A DNA stretch of 10,743 nucleotides from CAZMCH01 sp964564735. GTDB taxonomy: Bacteria; Poribacteria; DTPJ01. The stretch spans positions 1-10,743 of the forward strand of contig CAZMCH010000122.1 in assembly GCA_964564735.1 (NCBI GenBank), written 5' to 3'. The position numbers and the translations under genes were made by a program. Shown in pieces: positions 1-6,371 of this stretch. Below the pieces are notes generated by a model. It saw only the letters and a program-made list of their open reading frames with translations. It had not been told where the DNA came from and did not search any database. Every line of letters begins with the position of its first letter. Position 1 is the stretch's first letter.

Positions 1-1
1 C

Positions 2-85
2 AAAGAGAAACTGCGAGATTCTTGGATTCATTTCAGGCTTGATCCCTTCTGGACATTAGATAATGCGTGTTTCTATGAAGTGTAA
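2..85 (+). CDS. Possible C-terminal end of an upstream gene (partial)
   Basis: A frame open from base 2 to a TAA at 83-85 encodes 27 residues that run off the left edge. They contain the stretches WIHFRLDPFWTL and ACFYEV, a mixed composition rich in aromatic residues that looks like real protein rather than noise. The other two plus frames close earlier, at about 42 and 57. No family can be named from so short a piece. A promoter for the next gene starts about 50 bases further on, which fits a gene ending here. It could still be a chance open frame. Confidence 0.4.
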   Translation, partial: KEKLRDSWIHFRLDPFWTLDNACFYEV

Positions 86-119
86 AAAAATGAGGATGAA
101 TCAGAGTTTTCTCGAAGAT

Positions 120-139
120 CAGACATTAGATGTTGTCTG
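120..139. repeat. Inverted repeat overlapping a promoter -35 box
   Basis: Arms CAGACA (120-125) and TGTCTG (134-139) are separated by 8 bases. The right arm covers most of the -35 hexamer TTGTCT at 133-138, so this could be an operator for the acetyltransferase gene. It also lies 35 bases after the possible stop at 85, so a weak terminator hairpin is an alternative, but no run of T follows. A 6-bp arm in AT-rich DNA can arise by chance. Confidence 0.3.
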
Positions 140-161
140 TCTTAAAAATTTGTGATATGAT
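133..161 (+). promoter_or_regulatory. Predicted sigma70-type promoter for the GNAT gene
   Basis: The -35 box is TTGTCT (133-138), followed by 17 bases ending in TGA, then the -10 box TATGAT (156-161). The TG at 153-154 makes an extended -10. Transcription would start near 168 and leave a leader of about 60 bases before the ATG at 228. Spacing and hexamers match the promoter predicted upstream of the aldolase gene. Seen by eye only. Confidence 0.55.
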
Positions 162-227
162 TTCTTGAAAATTAAGAAAAAATACTGATTAATAATCTAT
201 CAAAGAATACGTATCGAGAAAATCAAA

Positions 228-689
228 ATGATAAAAATTAGAGAAATGCGTGATGGTGAGGAAAAGGCTATTTGCGATACAGTGATTAAGTCTTTCAATG
301 AGTTTGTTGCGCCTGATTTTTCACAAGAGGGCATTGAGTCCTTTATGGATGGCGTTAAGCCCGATCTCATTACAGAGCGCGTAAAACGAGGCAATATAAT
401 TATTGTTGCTATTGCAGATAAAAAGATCGTTGGTGTTATTGAAATCAAGGATATGAACCATATCTGCATGTTTTTTGTTGATGGCGAATATCATCGGCAA
501 GGCATTGGTAAAAGGCTTTTGAATCATGCCATAAAAATATGCCGATCTATCACTAAAAGCATATCTAAAATAACTGTAAATTCGTCTCCTTATGCTGTGC
601 ATATATACGAAAAATTGGGCTTTCAAAAAACATCAGAAGAACAAATTAAGCATGGAATAAGATTTACCCCAATGGCAAAAAAGCTGTAA
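228..689 (+). CDS. GNAT-family N-acetyltransferase
   Basis: Predicted to move an acetyl group from acetyl-CoA to an amine; the substrate cannot be told. The 153-residue length is typical of a single GNAT domain. Strand beta4 (about 78-85, ICMFFVDG) runs into the acetyl-CoA pyrophosphate loop HRQGIGKRLL (89-98), which keeps the GxG core but has His where Gln or Arg is commonest. The C-terminal NSSPYAVHIYEKLGFQ (118-133) is the usual motif B, whose Tyr often serves as general acid. The start is the first ATG after a promoter; its ribosome site is weak (GAGA about 9 bases upstream). The gene stands alone, 50 bases before the methylase gene. The family call is firm; many GNATs act on antibiotics, ribosomal proteins or small metabolites and nothing here separates these. 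Confidence 0.9.
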   Translation: MIKIREMRDGEEKAICDTVIKSFNEFVAPDFSQEGIESFMDGVKPDLITERVKRGNIIIVAIADKKIVGVIEIKDMNHICMFFVDGEYHRQGIGKRLLNHAIKICRSITKSISKITVNSSPYAVHIYEKLGFQKTSEEQIKHGIRFTPMAKKL

Positions 690-701
690 ATAACATTTGT
701 C

Positions 702-721
702 ATTCCCGTGAAAACGGGAAT
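702..721. repeat. Short palindromic repeat of the ATTCCC-N8-GGGAAT type
   Basis: Arms ATTCCCGT (702-709) and ACGGGAAT (714-721) are perfect 8-bp inverted copies around a GAAA tetraloop, and would form a stable hairpin in RNA or single-stranded DNA. The core fits the 20-bp dRS3 pattern described in Neisseria, and similar CATTCCCG...CGGGAATCCAG elements occur dispersed in many environmental bacterial genomes. It fills most of the 50-base gap between the acetyltransferase and methylase genes. No T run follows on either strand, so it is a poor terminator. Confidence 0.75.
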
Positions 722-739
722 CCAGAAAAATATATTATT

Positions 740-1702
740 ATGGAAACTTCGCTTAATGAAACAAAAACCAAATATTCCAAATCTTGCGCAAAACCATTTC
801 TAAAATGGGCAGGGGGAAAGACTCAGTTATTACCAAGGCTAGAGGAAAGGCTCCCTGAACATATCAGATCAAATAGAATGATAGAGAGATATGTTGAGCC
901 TTTCATCGGAGGAGGGGCGTTTTTCCTTTATCTAAAATCTAATTATGATATAAAAAAATCATATATATTTGATGTTAATAATGAGCTTATAGTTACTTAT
1001 ACAGTCATAAAAAAGAATCCTCATCAGCTTATTGATGAGTTAGATGAGATTCAATCAGAATATTTCAGTTTGCCAGACAGCAAAAGGGAATGCTATTTTT
1101 ACGATTTGAGGAATAAATATAATGATGGCATAGGTTCATTCAATTGCAAAAAGTATGATAAATCATGGATAGAAAGGGCTTCAATGCTGATATTTCTGAA
1201 TAGGACTTGCTTCAATGGGCTTTTTCGCCAAAACAGCAAGGGCGAATTCAATGTTCCTTTCGGTGATTATAAAAGCCCTAAGATATGTGATGAACATAAT
1301 ATAATGTCTGTCCATGAATGTCTCAAAGATACGACTATAATATGCGGGGATTTTACTAAGTCTAAAAGATATATAGACAGCAACACATTTGTTTATCTCG
1401 ATCCACCTTATCGTCCAATAAAGCCGACTTCCAGCTTTACGAGTTACGCAAAAGAGGATTTTAATGATGATGACCAGATTCGACTTGCGAAGTTTTATAA
1501 AGCAATGAACGATAAAGGCGCATATCTTATGCTTTCTAATTCTGATCCAAAAAATGAAAACAAAGACGATAATTTCTTTGATGATTTATACAAAGGATTC
1601 AATATAGATAGAGTATTGGCAAGCAGGATGATTAATTGCGATAAATATGGTAGAGGCAAAATCAGTGAATTAGTTGTTACGAACTGGCACTGCAAAAAAT
1701 AA
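740..1702 (+). CDS. dam: D12-class DNA N6-adenine methyltransferase (Dam/DpnM type)
   Basis: Transfers a methyl group from S-adenosylmethionine to adenine N6 in DNA, most often at GATC for this class. Residues 19-29 (PFLKWAGGKTQ) and 51-60 (YVEPFIGGGA, the FxGxG-type AdoMet loop) form the N-terminal AdoMet site. The conserved class block NRTCFNGLFRQN lies at 154-165 and the catalytic DPPY at 221-224. At 320 residues it is somewhat longer than Dam or M.DpnM (about 270-285), with a long loop near 100-140. The ATG has no clear ribosome site, but no better start precedes the conserved PFLKW. No restriction enzyme gene adjoins it in the window, so it looks like an orphan methylase. It sits between two unrelated dispersed repeats, which suggests it may have moved as a unit. 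Target specificity is inferred; some D12 enzymes recognise other sites. Confidence 0.9.
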   Translation: METSLNETKTKYSKSCAKPFLKWAGGKTQLLPRLEERLPEHIRSNRMIERYVEPFIGGGAFFLYLKSNYDIKKSYIFDVNNELIVTYTVIKKNPHQLIDELDEIQSEYFSLPDSKRECYFYDLRNKYNDGIGSFNCKKYDKSWIERASMLIFLNRTCFNGLFRQNSKGEFNVPFGDYKSPKICDEHNIMSVHECLKDTTIICGDFTKSKRYIDSNTFVYLDPPYRPIKPTSSFTSYAKEDFNDDDQIRLAKFYKAMNDKGAYLMLSNSDPKNENKDDNFFDDLYKGFNIDRVLASRMINCDKYGRGKISELVVTNWHCKK

Positions 1703-1714
1703 AATGAAAACTAA

Positions 1715-1738
1715 ACACGGAGACACAGAGACACGGAG
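1715..1738. repeat. Triple 8-base tandem repeat (ACACRGAG x3)
   Basis: Three adjacent 8-mers read ACACGGAG, ACACAGAG, ACACGGAG. Purine-rich runs of this 'cacggagacacagagacacggag' kind recur as dispersed repeats in many environmental genomes. It starts 12 bases after the methylase stop and ends 16 bases before the transporter ATG. If translation began at the upstream in-frame TTG (1674) the repeat would be read as part of the transporter, which is unlikely. Confidence 0.7.
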
Positions 1739-1742
1739 TTTG

Positions 1743-1748
1743 AGAGGT
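1743..1748 (+). promoter_or_regulatory. Ribosome binding site that fixes the transporter start
   Basis: AGAGGT lies 6 bases before the ATG at 1755, the ideal spacing. No comparable site precedes the longer in-frame start at 1674, which would overlap the methylase gene and read through the tandem repeat. Confidence 0.7.
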
Positions 1749-1754
1749 AGAAAA

Positions 1755-2357
1755 ATGGACTTAAAGAAAAAAGCACTTATGTTATCATATTTCACAGTGA
1801 TATATAATATCATTGAAGGCATAGTCTCTATAATCGCAGGTATCTTGGCAAGCGGGAGTATTGCGCTTATCGGATTTGGTATTGATAGCTTCATTGAATC
1901 ACTGTCTGGCGGGATTATGATCTGGCGATTCGGCAAACATGGCAAGCTATCTAAGGAAGATGAAGAAAAGATAGAGAAAAGAGCAACTAAGCTTGTTGCG
2001 ATTACGTTCTTTATACTTTCCGCATACATTTTATTTGAGTCAATCAAAAAGCTGTATCTACACGAAAAACCAGAATCAAGCCTGTTTGGGATAATCATTG
2101 CGATAGTTTCTTTGATAATTATGCCAATATTATTCTACACAAAATACAAGACAGGTAAAGCCCTTAATAGCAAAAGCTTAGTAGCTGATTCAAAGGAAAC
2201 TTTGGCTTGTATGTTCCTTTCGGTTGCTTTACTGATAGGGCTTGGGCTTAATTATATTTTTGGTTTCTGGCAAGCAGACCCGATTGTTGGTTTAATTATC
2301 GTTGTCTTTCTCGTAAGAGAAGGCTATGAAACATTAGAGGAAGAAGATGAGGAATAA
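1755..2357 (+). CDS. CDF-like cation transporter, membrane domain only
   Basis: A 200-residue membrane protein related to the transmembrane half of cation diffusion facilitators, which export Zn2+, Fe2+ or Mn2+ in exchange for protons. Helices are visible near 9-31, 33-57, 80-101, 109-128, 150-170 and 174-188. Helix 2 carries GFGIDSFIE (40-48), matching the metal-binding DxxxD of CDF proteins as D44/E48. Helix 5 carries VADSKETLAC (143-152), where the usual HxxxD reads E148/C152, and is followed by the family WxxDP (172-176). The cytoplasmic C-terminal dimerisation domain of full CDF proteins (about 290 residues) is absent; it ends in an acidic tail. Short proteins of this build are known in bacteria, so truncation is not implied. 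Its last 11 bases overlap the next gene. Metal and direction are inferred. Confidence 0.8.
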   Translation: MDLKKKALMLSYFTVIYNIIEGIVSIIAGILASGSIALIGFGIDSFIESLSGGIMIWRFGKHGKLSKEDEEKIEKRATKLVAITFFILSAYILFESIKKLYLHEKPESSLFGIIIAIVSLIIMPILFYTKYKTGKALNSKSLVADSKETLACMFLSVALLIGLGLNYIFGFWQADPIVGLIIVVFLVREGYETLEEEDEE

Positions 2358-3027
2358 ATATAAAGTAAAAATATGCGGAACGACAAGCGTCAAAGATGCG
2401 CAAATGGCTGTTGACGCAGGCGCAGATTATCTTGGCGTTCTTGTCAATGTCCCTATATCAGAGCGTTCAAATACTATTGAGCAAGCAAAAGCCATTGTTG
2501 ACTCGTCAAGCATACCTTCTTTGACGCTTCTTTATAACATGACTGCAGACGAAATATGCCATATTGTTGATTTAATAAATCCCTATGGAGTTCATCTGAT
2601 TGGTGATGTGAAAATAGAGATAATACAGGAATTAAAGAAAATATTAAAATGTAAGATATGGACGACCGTCTATCTACCCGTCAAAGATCAAGGCGAAGTT
2701 GATATTGATAAAATAAAAATGCAAATGAAAGAGCAGGAAGAAGCTGGGGCAGATGTTATAGTTATTGATACTATGAGTGTTACTCGCTACGGTGGAACTG
2801 GCAAGACTGCTGATTGGGATATTGCAAAAGAATTGATAAAACAAGTCCAAATACCTGTCTTTTTGGCAGGTGGAATCAATCCAGATAATGTGCGTGAAGC
2901 TATATTGAAAGTTGATCCCTATGGCGTTGACCTTGCTTCAGGTGTCGAATCGTCAAAATGCAATCGTGATCCAGAAAAAACCAACAGACTAATTGAGGAA
3001 GTTCGCAAAGTTGAAAAGGAAAAATAA
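2347..3027 (+). CDS. trpF: Phosphoribosylanthranilate isomerase-like protein (TrpF family)
   Basis: A (beta-alpha)8 barrel that in tryptophan synthesis isomerises phosphoribosylanthranilate to CdRP. Seen: KICGTT (8-13) with the catalytic Cys10; SER (38-40), fitting the SxR substrate-binding motif; catalytic Asp141 in VIVIDT; phosphate loops YGGTGKT (148-154) and LAGGINPDNV (173-182); and the C-terminal GVDLASGVESS. The usual QLHG motif reads HLIG (83-86), losing its His, and FDW reads ADW (155-157). At 226 residues it is longer than the usual 200 or so, mainly before D141 and in the segment between D141 and GGTG. The ATG overlaps the transporter stop and has GAGGAAG just upstream. No other trp genes are present, and the neighbours are tRNA-modification genes. 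Probably TrpF, but a related barrel with another substrate is possible. Confidence 0.78.
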   Translation: MRNKYKVKICGTTSVKDAQMAVDAGADYLGVLVNVPISERSNTIEQAKAIVDSSSIPSLTLLYNMTADEICHIVDLINPYGVHLIGDVKIEIIQELKKILKCKIWTTVYLPVKDQGEVDIDKIKMQMKEQEEAGADVIVIDTMSVTRYGGTGKTADWDIAKELIKQVQIPVFLAGGINPDNVREAILKVDPYGVDLASGVESSKCNRDPEKTNRLIEEVRKVEKEK

Positions 3028-3499
3028 CGCTTTTACATTCATATCCAAAAGCCCTGAAATCACAAAGCATATAGCAAAGGAAATAGGCGCAAAGATAGAC
3101 AAAGGAACTGTTATTGCCTTATGTGGTGATCTGGGTGCAGGAAAAACTGCATTTGTTCAGGGTTTGGCAGAAGGATTGGAAATAAAGGCTTTTGTTACAA
3201 GTCCGACTTTCATTATAATAAATCAATACGAAGGCAGACTGCCACTATACCATATTGATACCTATCGCCTTATGTCTAATGATGAGATGTTTGAACTCGG
3301 ATACGAGGAATTTTTTTATGGCGATGGTGTAACTGCTGTTGAATGGGCGCAAAAGATAGAGGAATTATTGCCAGAGGAATATCTGCGCGTTGAATTAGAA
3401 TATGTAGGCGAATCAGAACGTAAAATAACATTAGTTCCCTATGGACAAAAAAACATAGATTTAATAGAGGAGGTAAAGGATAAGCTAATAGGCCTATAA
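3011..3499 (+). CDS. tsaE: tRNA threonylcarbamoyladenosine biosynthesis ATPase TsaE
   Basis: A cytoplasmic P-loop ATPase that works with TsaB and TsaD to place threonylcarbamoyl on A37 of ANN-decoding tRNAs. With the start at 3011, Walker A GDLGAGKT is at 39-46, the switch-like TSPTF at 63-67, HIDTYRL at 81-87, and the conserved EW (VEWAQ) near 111-112. Its 162 residues fit the family (about 150-160). The start is a TTG with GAGGA 11 bases upstream, overlapping trpF by 17 bases; another TTG at 2993 has no ribosome site. The next gene in the run is tsaB, its known partner. A stem-loop covers the stop codon. Confidence 0.92.
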   Translation: MKRKNNAFTFISKSPEITKHIAKEIGAKIDKGTVIALCGDLGAGKTAFVQGLAEGLEIKAFVTSPTFIIINQYEGRLPLYHIDTYRLMSNDEMFELGYEEFFYGDGVTAVEWAQKIEELLPEEYLRVELEYVGESERKITLVPYGQKNIDLIEEVKDKLIGL

Positions 3500-3510
3500 G
3501 CCTATCAGCT
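3483..3510 (+). repeat. Stem-loop spanning the tsaE stop codon
   Basis: Arms 3483-3493 and 3500-3510 are inverted copies with 10 of 11 bases matching (one A-C mismatch) around a 6-base loop that contains the tsaE TAA. No T run follows, so it is not a classical terminator. It lies 16 bases before the tsaB ATG, which lacks a visible ribosome site, so it could affect coupling between the two genes or mRNA stability. Confidence 0.5.
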
Positions 3511-3526
3511 ATACTACTATAATCCT

Positions 3527-4213
3527 ATGATTATTCTTGGAATAGAAACATCAACGATGACGGGTGGATTAGCCCTCATTGATGATAATAAACTAATATC
3601 AGAATACACCCTTAACATGAAGACGACCCATTCATCAAGGCTATTGCCTGCTCTTGATTGGATGTTAAAAGACGCTTCATTAGACAAAGGGCAGATTGAA
3701 GGAATCGCTATATCTATCGGACCAGGCTCATTTACAGGCTTAAGGATAGGATTAGCAACTGCCAAAGGTCTTGCTATGGGTTTTGATGTCCCAATTGCTG
3801 GCGTGCCAACTCTTGACGCACTTGCATATAACGTTCCATGCCCAAAATATCAAGTCTGCGTTGTCCTTGATGCAAGAAAGAAAGAGGTTTACTCCGCATT
3901 TTATAAATATGAAAATGATATTCTTGAAAGAAAAAGCCATTATGAAGTTATTTCTCCGTCAGAACTTATCGAGCAAATAAAGGAAAAAACCATAATCGTA
4001 GGTGATGCAATAGATATTTATGGCGAATTGTTTAAAGAAAAACTCGGCGATAGGGTTTTGTTTGCGCCAAAAACGCAAAGATTGCCTAGATCGGCTATTG
4101 TTGCGGAAATCGGACTCGCAAAGCTAAGGGCAGGCGAAATGATTGATATTGCATCGTCAGAACCAATTTATATCCGTCCATCAGATGCAGAGATGAAGCC
4201 AAAATCAAGATGA
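3527..4213 (+). CDS. tsaB: tRNA threonylcarbamoyladenosine biosynthesis protein TsaB
   Basis: An ASKHA-fold protein without its own active site that scaffolds TsaD and TsaE in the bacterial t6A complex. The N-terminal MIILGIETST takes the place of the usual ILaiDTS. GPGSFTGLRIG (65-75) is the family signature, followed by LDARKKEVY (114-122) and the C-terminal PIYIRPSDAE (213-222). At 228 residues it matches E. coli TsaB (231). The ATG lies 27 bases after tsaE and has no evident ribosome site, so it may depend on coupling. The reading frame ends 12 bases from the convergent membrane gene. tsaD is not in the window. Confidence 0.95.
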   Translation: MIILGIETSTMTGGLALIDDNKLISEYTLNMKTTHSSRLLPALDWMLKDASLDKGQIEGIAISIGPGSFTGLRIGLATAKGLAMGFDVPIAGVPTLDALAYNVPCPKYQVCVVLDARKKEVYSAFYKYENDILERKSHYEVISPSELIEQIKEKTIIVGDAIDIYGELFKEKLGDRVLFAPKTQRLPRSAIVAEIGLAKLRAGEMIDIASSEPIYIRPSDAEMKPKSR

Positions 4214-4225
4214 TATAAAATTAAT

Positions 4226-4873
4226 CTATTGTGGCAAAAGCGACCTAATCAATGGCAAATTTAATAGAAAGTCTATCCTGCCTATTAATAGCGATATACG
4301 AGACATAACGGTATAACCAAATGCGGCGCCAAATCCGATCATCAGATATATTATACCAACTCTAGATACTCCACCCAATACGCCTTTGTGTTCCTTTGAG
4401 AAAAAAAAGTATAATAAAGTGCAAATAACGCCTATTAAAATTATAATGGCATTTACAATTACAGATGCGCTATCAAGAGAACCAAATGGCATGGCTGTCC
4501 CTCGTATCTGCTCATAAATATCCGCCTGCATATTAGGGGCGATGCTTGCACCTGCATAGTATCCCATCATAAATGCAAATGGCAAGCGCACCATCCACCC
4601 GTATTTGTGAGTGAATTGCGTAAACATCATCAGACCAAGCACGGTTGGAATGATAATCTGTATTTCGCTATATTTGCCTTCTGTAAATATTGATTTTATT
4701 GGATCGTATATATATGGCATAAAATTGTCGTGGAATGTGATAGTAAGTAGGTATCCAGCCGAAACTCCTACAAAAAGATGTTCTGCGAATTTGAAAAATG
4801 GATTATCTTTATATAAAAAGCTATATATGCACAACGTAAGTGCGGCACCGATCCATAAGCCTATAAACGTCAA
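4226..4873 (-). CDS. Conserved-looking 6-TM membrane protein of unknown function (module gene 3)
   Basis: I do not recognise a named family. The 215-residue protein is mostly membrane, with helices near 2-20, 29-47, 71-88, 97-114, 136-158 and 168-195. Between helices 1 and 2 lies a short cytoplasmic-looking loop (YKDNPFFKFAEHLF) whose charges and aromatics look conserved in character. The long extracytoplasmic-looking loop 48-70 is polar. The start is TTG, overlapping the previous gene by 4 bases (TTGA), with AGAGGA 9 bases upstream, so it is translationally coupled. It is the last gene of the minus-strand run. Its tight coupling to the two other unknown membrane genes suggests a shared complex. 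No catalytic motif is seen. Confidence 0.85.
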   Translation of the reverse strand: MTFIGLWIGAALTLCIYSFLYKDNPFFKFAEHLFVGVSAGYLLTITFHDNFMPYIYDPIKSIFTEGKYSEIQIIIPTVLGLMMFTQFTHKYGWMVRLPFAFMMGYYAGASIAPNMQADIYEQIRGTAMPFGSLDSASVIVNAIIILIGVICTLLYFFFSKEHKGVLGGVSRVGIIYLMIGFGAAFGYTVMSRISLLIGRIDFLLNLPLIRSLLPQ

Positions 4874-5709
4874 TTTTTCACATCCTCTCGCCGTTTTTGT
4901 CTCAATAATAGTATGTATACTACATTACCAAAAATAACGATTAAAATTATGACAACATGAGCAACCGATTGAACTTTCATTCCTAATGTTGCTTTTCCTT
5001 CTTGATCGATCAGGTTTTCATATTCTGCAGCACCTTTAAGACCACCAATTATGCCTATTAGCTGACCTGTATTGAGGTATGGATATAATCCAGAGACCAT
5101 AACGCCAGTGCATCCAACAGCAAGTCTTTGATTATATTTCGCACCAGCATAAAGTATCCACCAATCAGTGCTTAGACCAGAACTGAAATCAACAACCAAT
5201 GCTATGTCATTGTAATTCCTTATATTCTTCATCATCGGAATCTTGGATAAAGGCGTGCCTGTATAGTCATTAGGGAAAGGTATTGTTATATCTTCACCCA
5301 TACCAAGTATCACTGCAACAGGCTGAACCTTAAAACCAAGATAAACATAGTCTTCATGCTCTTTATAATTATATTCCTCTGCGGTAGAGCGCATCGCATT
5401 ATCAGCGATGGTTGCCCCTTCTGAGTGAAGGCATACACCAATGACTTTAATATTCTTTGAATAGCAATGCCTTAAAACAGCAACACACATAGGATAAAGT
5501 TCTGGCATTGTTGAAGGACCAAAATTAAAGCCTATAATCACAACTGACCCTGATGGCAGAGAATCAATATATTCATGGACATTTTTAACAGGCGGAGAGA
5601 CGTATATTGGCAGACTCATAGGTATAAAAAAAGGCACAATGACAGCAATTGCTATTATAAGATATATTATACGTCTATCAATATTGTTAAGTTTTTCTAG
5701 TTTTGACAT
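4870..5709 (-). CDS. Membrane-anchored extracytoplasmic alpha/beta protein of unknown function (module gene 2)
   Basis: Unrecognised. The 279 residues have one N-terminal helix (about 13-31) after a Lys/Arg-rich start and one C-terminal helix (about 249-269) followed by RQKRR. By the positive-inside rule both ends are cytoplasmic and about 32-248 lies outside the membrane. That domain alternates strands and helices: SVVIIGFNFGPST (55-67), KVIGVCLHSEGAT (88-100), DIALVVDFSSG (168-178) and RLAVGCTGVMVSG (195-207). The last is followed by a Gly-rich segment, IGIIGGLKGAAEYENLI (218-234). The pattern resembles a Rossmann-like sandwich, but I see no nucleotide or protease signature I can defend. 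The ATG shares a base with the previous stop (TAATG), and the 3' end overlaps the next gene by 4. Probably the soluble partner of the two 6-TM proteins. Confidence 0.85.
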   Translation of the reverse strand: MSKLEKLNNIDRRIIYLIIAIAVIVPFFIPMSLPIYVSPPVKNVHEYIDSLPSGSVVIIGFNFGPSTMPELYPMCVAVLRHCYSKNIKVIGVCLHSEGATIADNAMRSTAEEYNYKEHEDYVYLGFKVQPVAVILGMGEDITIPFPNDYTGTPLSKIPMMKNIRNYNDIALVVDFSSGLSTDWWILYAGAKYNQRLAVGCTGVMVSGLYPYLNTGQLIGIIGGLKGAAEYENLIDQEGKATLGMKVQSVAHVVIILIVIFGNVVYILLLRQKRREDVKN

Positions 5710-6368
5710 TACTCATTGCTACCGAGATATGATCTTTCTATACCCAATATGACTTTTAATGATGTGCTTATTGCCCCAAGTGCTGCACCGATCATGATTC
5801 CCCTTCTGGAAGTCATCGCTATATGCGACATAAGCCATTCTGCTGATTCTTCTGGAAAGAAAGGATAGCGATCAACAAGTGCTTGCGGGATGATATTTTG
5901 CCATAAAAAAACGCCTATTGGAACACGCCCAAGCATAACAATAATGGCAGATATAAGCAATAACGTGGCTTCGAAAGTCCTCGCCCTGAAAGCACGATAC
6001 GCTGCAGAAGCCATGAAAAAGGCAAGTAATGAGAACATTGCAGATTCAAGCGATGCGTTTATATTATTAAATATCCATAGGAAGAGATCGCTTTTTTTTC
6101 CGCTGATTATTCCAACACCAGCAGTAACAAAGAAACCAATAAAGACAACAATGCTATAAATCCAACCATTAGATTTGCGCGCTATTCTTTTAATATGCAA
6201 TCTGGCAAGAGTGCCAATTCCAATTACTGTAGCAAATACACCCATTACATAGACCCATCTTGTTGTTCCTTTAAATATATTATTGAAATATGGGTGTGGA
6301 ATAAAAGGCTGTATAAGCGTAAATACGCCCATTATAAGGCAAATTATGATTGGTATGCGTTTTTTCAT
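5709..6368 (-). CDS. 6-TM membrane protein of unknown function (module gene 1)
   Basis: Unrecognised. The 219 residues hold helices near 5-23, 37-57, 69-88, 105-125, 134-158 and 188-206. A basic cytoplasmic loop, AYRAFRARTFEA (123-134), and a nearby MLGRVPIG (145-152) are the most distinctive segments. A polar stretch, RYPFFPEESAEWL (167-179), lies between the last two helices. The ATG follows the regulator stop after 3 bases (TAA TAT ATG) with no ribosome site, and its own stop shares a base with the next start. Translation is therefore chained regulator - gene 1 - gene 2 - gene 3. This argues for one function, possibly a multi-subunit transporter or envelope complex, but no substrate can be proposed. 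Confidence 0.85.
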   Translation of the reverse strand: MKKRIPIIICLIMGVFTLIQPFIPHPYFNNIFKGTTRWVYVMGVFATVIGIGTLARLHIKRIARKSNGWIYSIVVFIGFFVTAGVGIISGKKSDLFLWIFNNINASLESAMFSLLAFFMASAAYRAFRARTFEATLLLISAIIVMLGRVPIGVFLWQNIIPQALVDRYPFFPEESAEWLMSHIAMTSRRGIMIGAALGAISTSLKVILGIERSYLGSNE

Positions 6369-6371
6369 ATA

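Noticed and set aside
1674..1754. Longer N-terminus for the CDF-like transporter from an upstream in-frame start
   Set aside because: It would overlap dam, translate the tandem repeat and lack a ribosome site, whereas ATG 1755 has an ideal one.
1670..2098. 142-codon minus-strand open frame opposite the transporter
   Set aside because: Hydrophobic shadow of a real membrane gene; composition mirrors the sense strand.
4214..4225. Bidirectional terminator between tsaB and the convergent membrane gene
   Set aside because: Only 12 bases separate the stops and no hairpin with a T run is visible.
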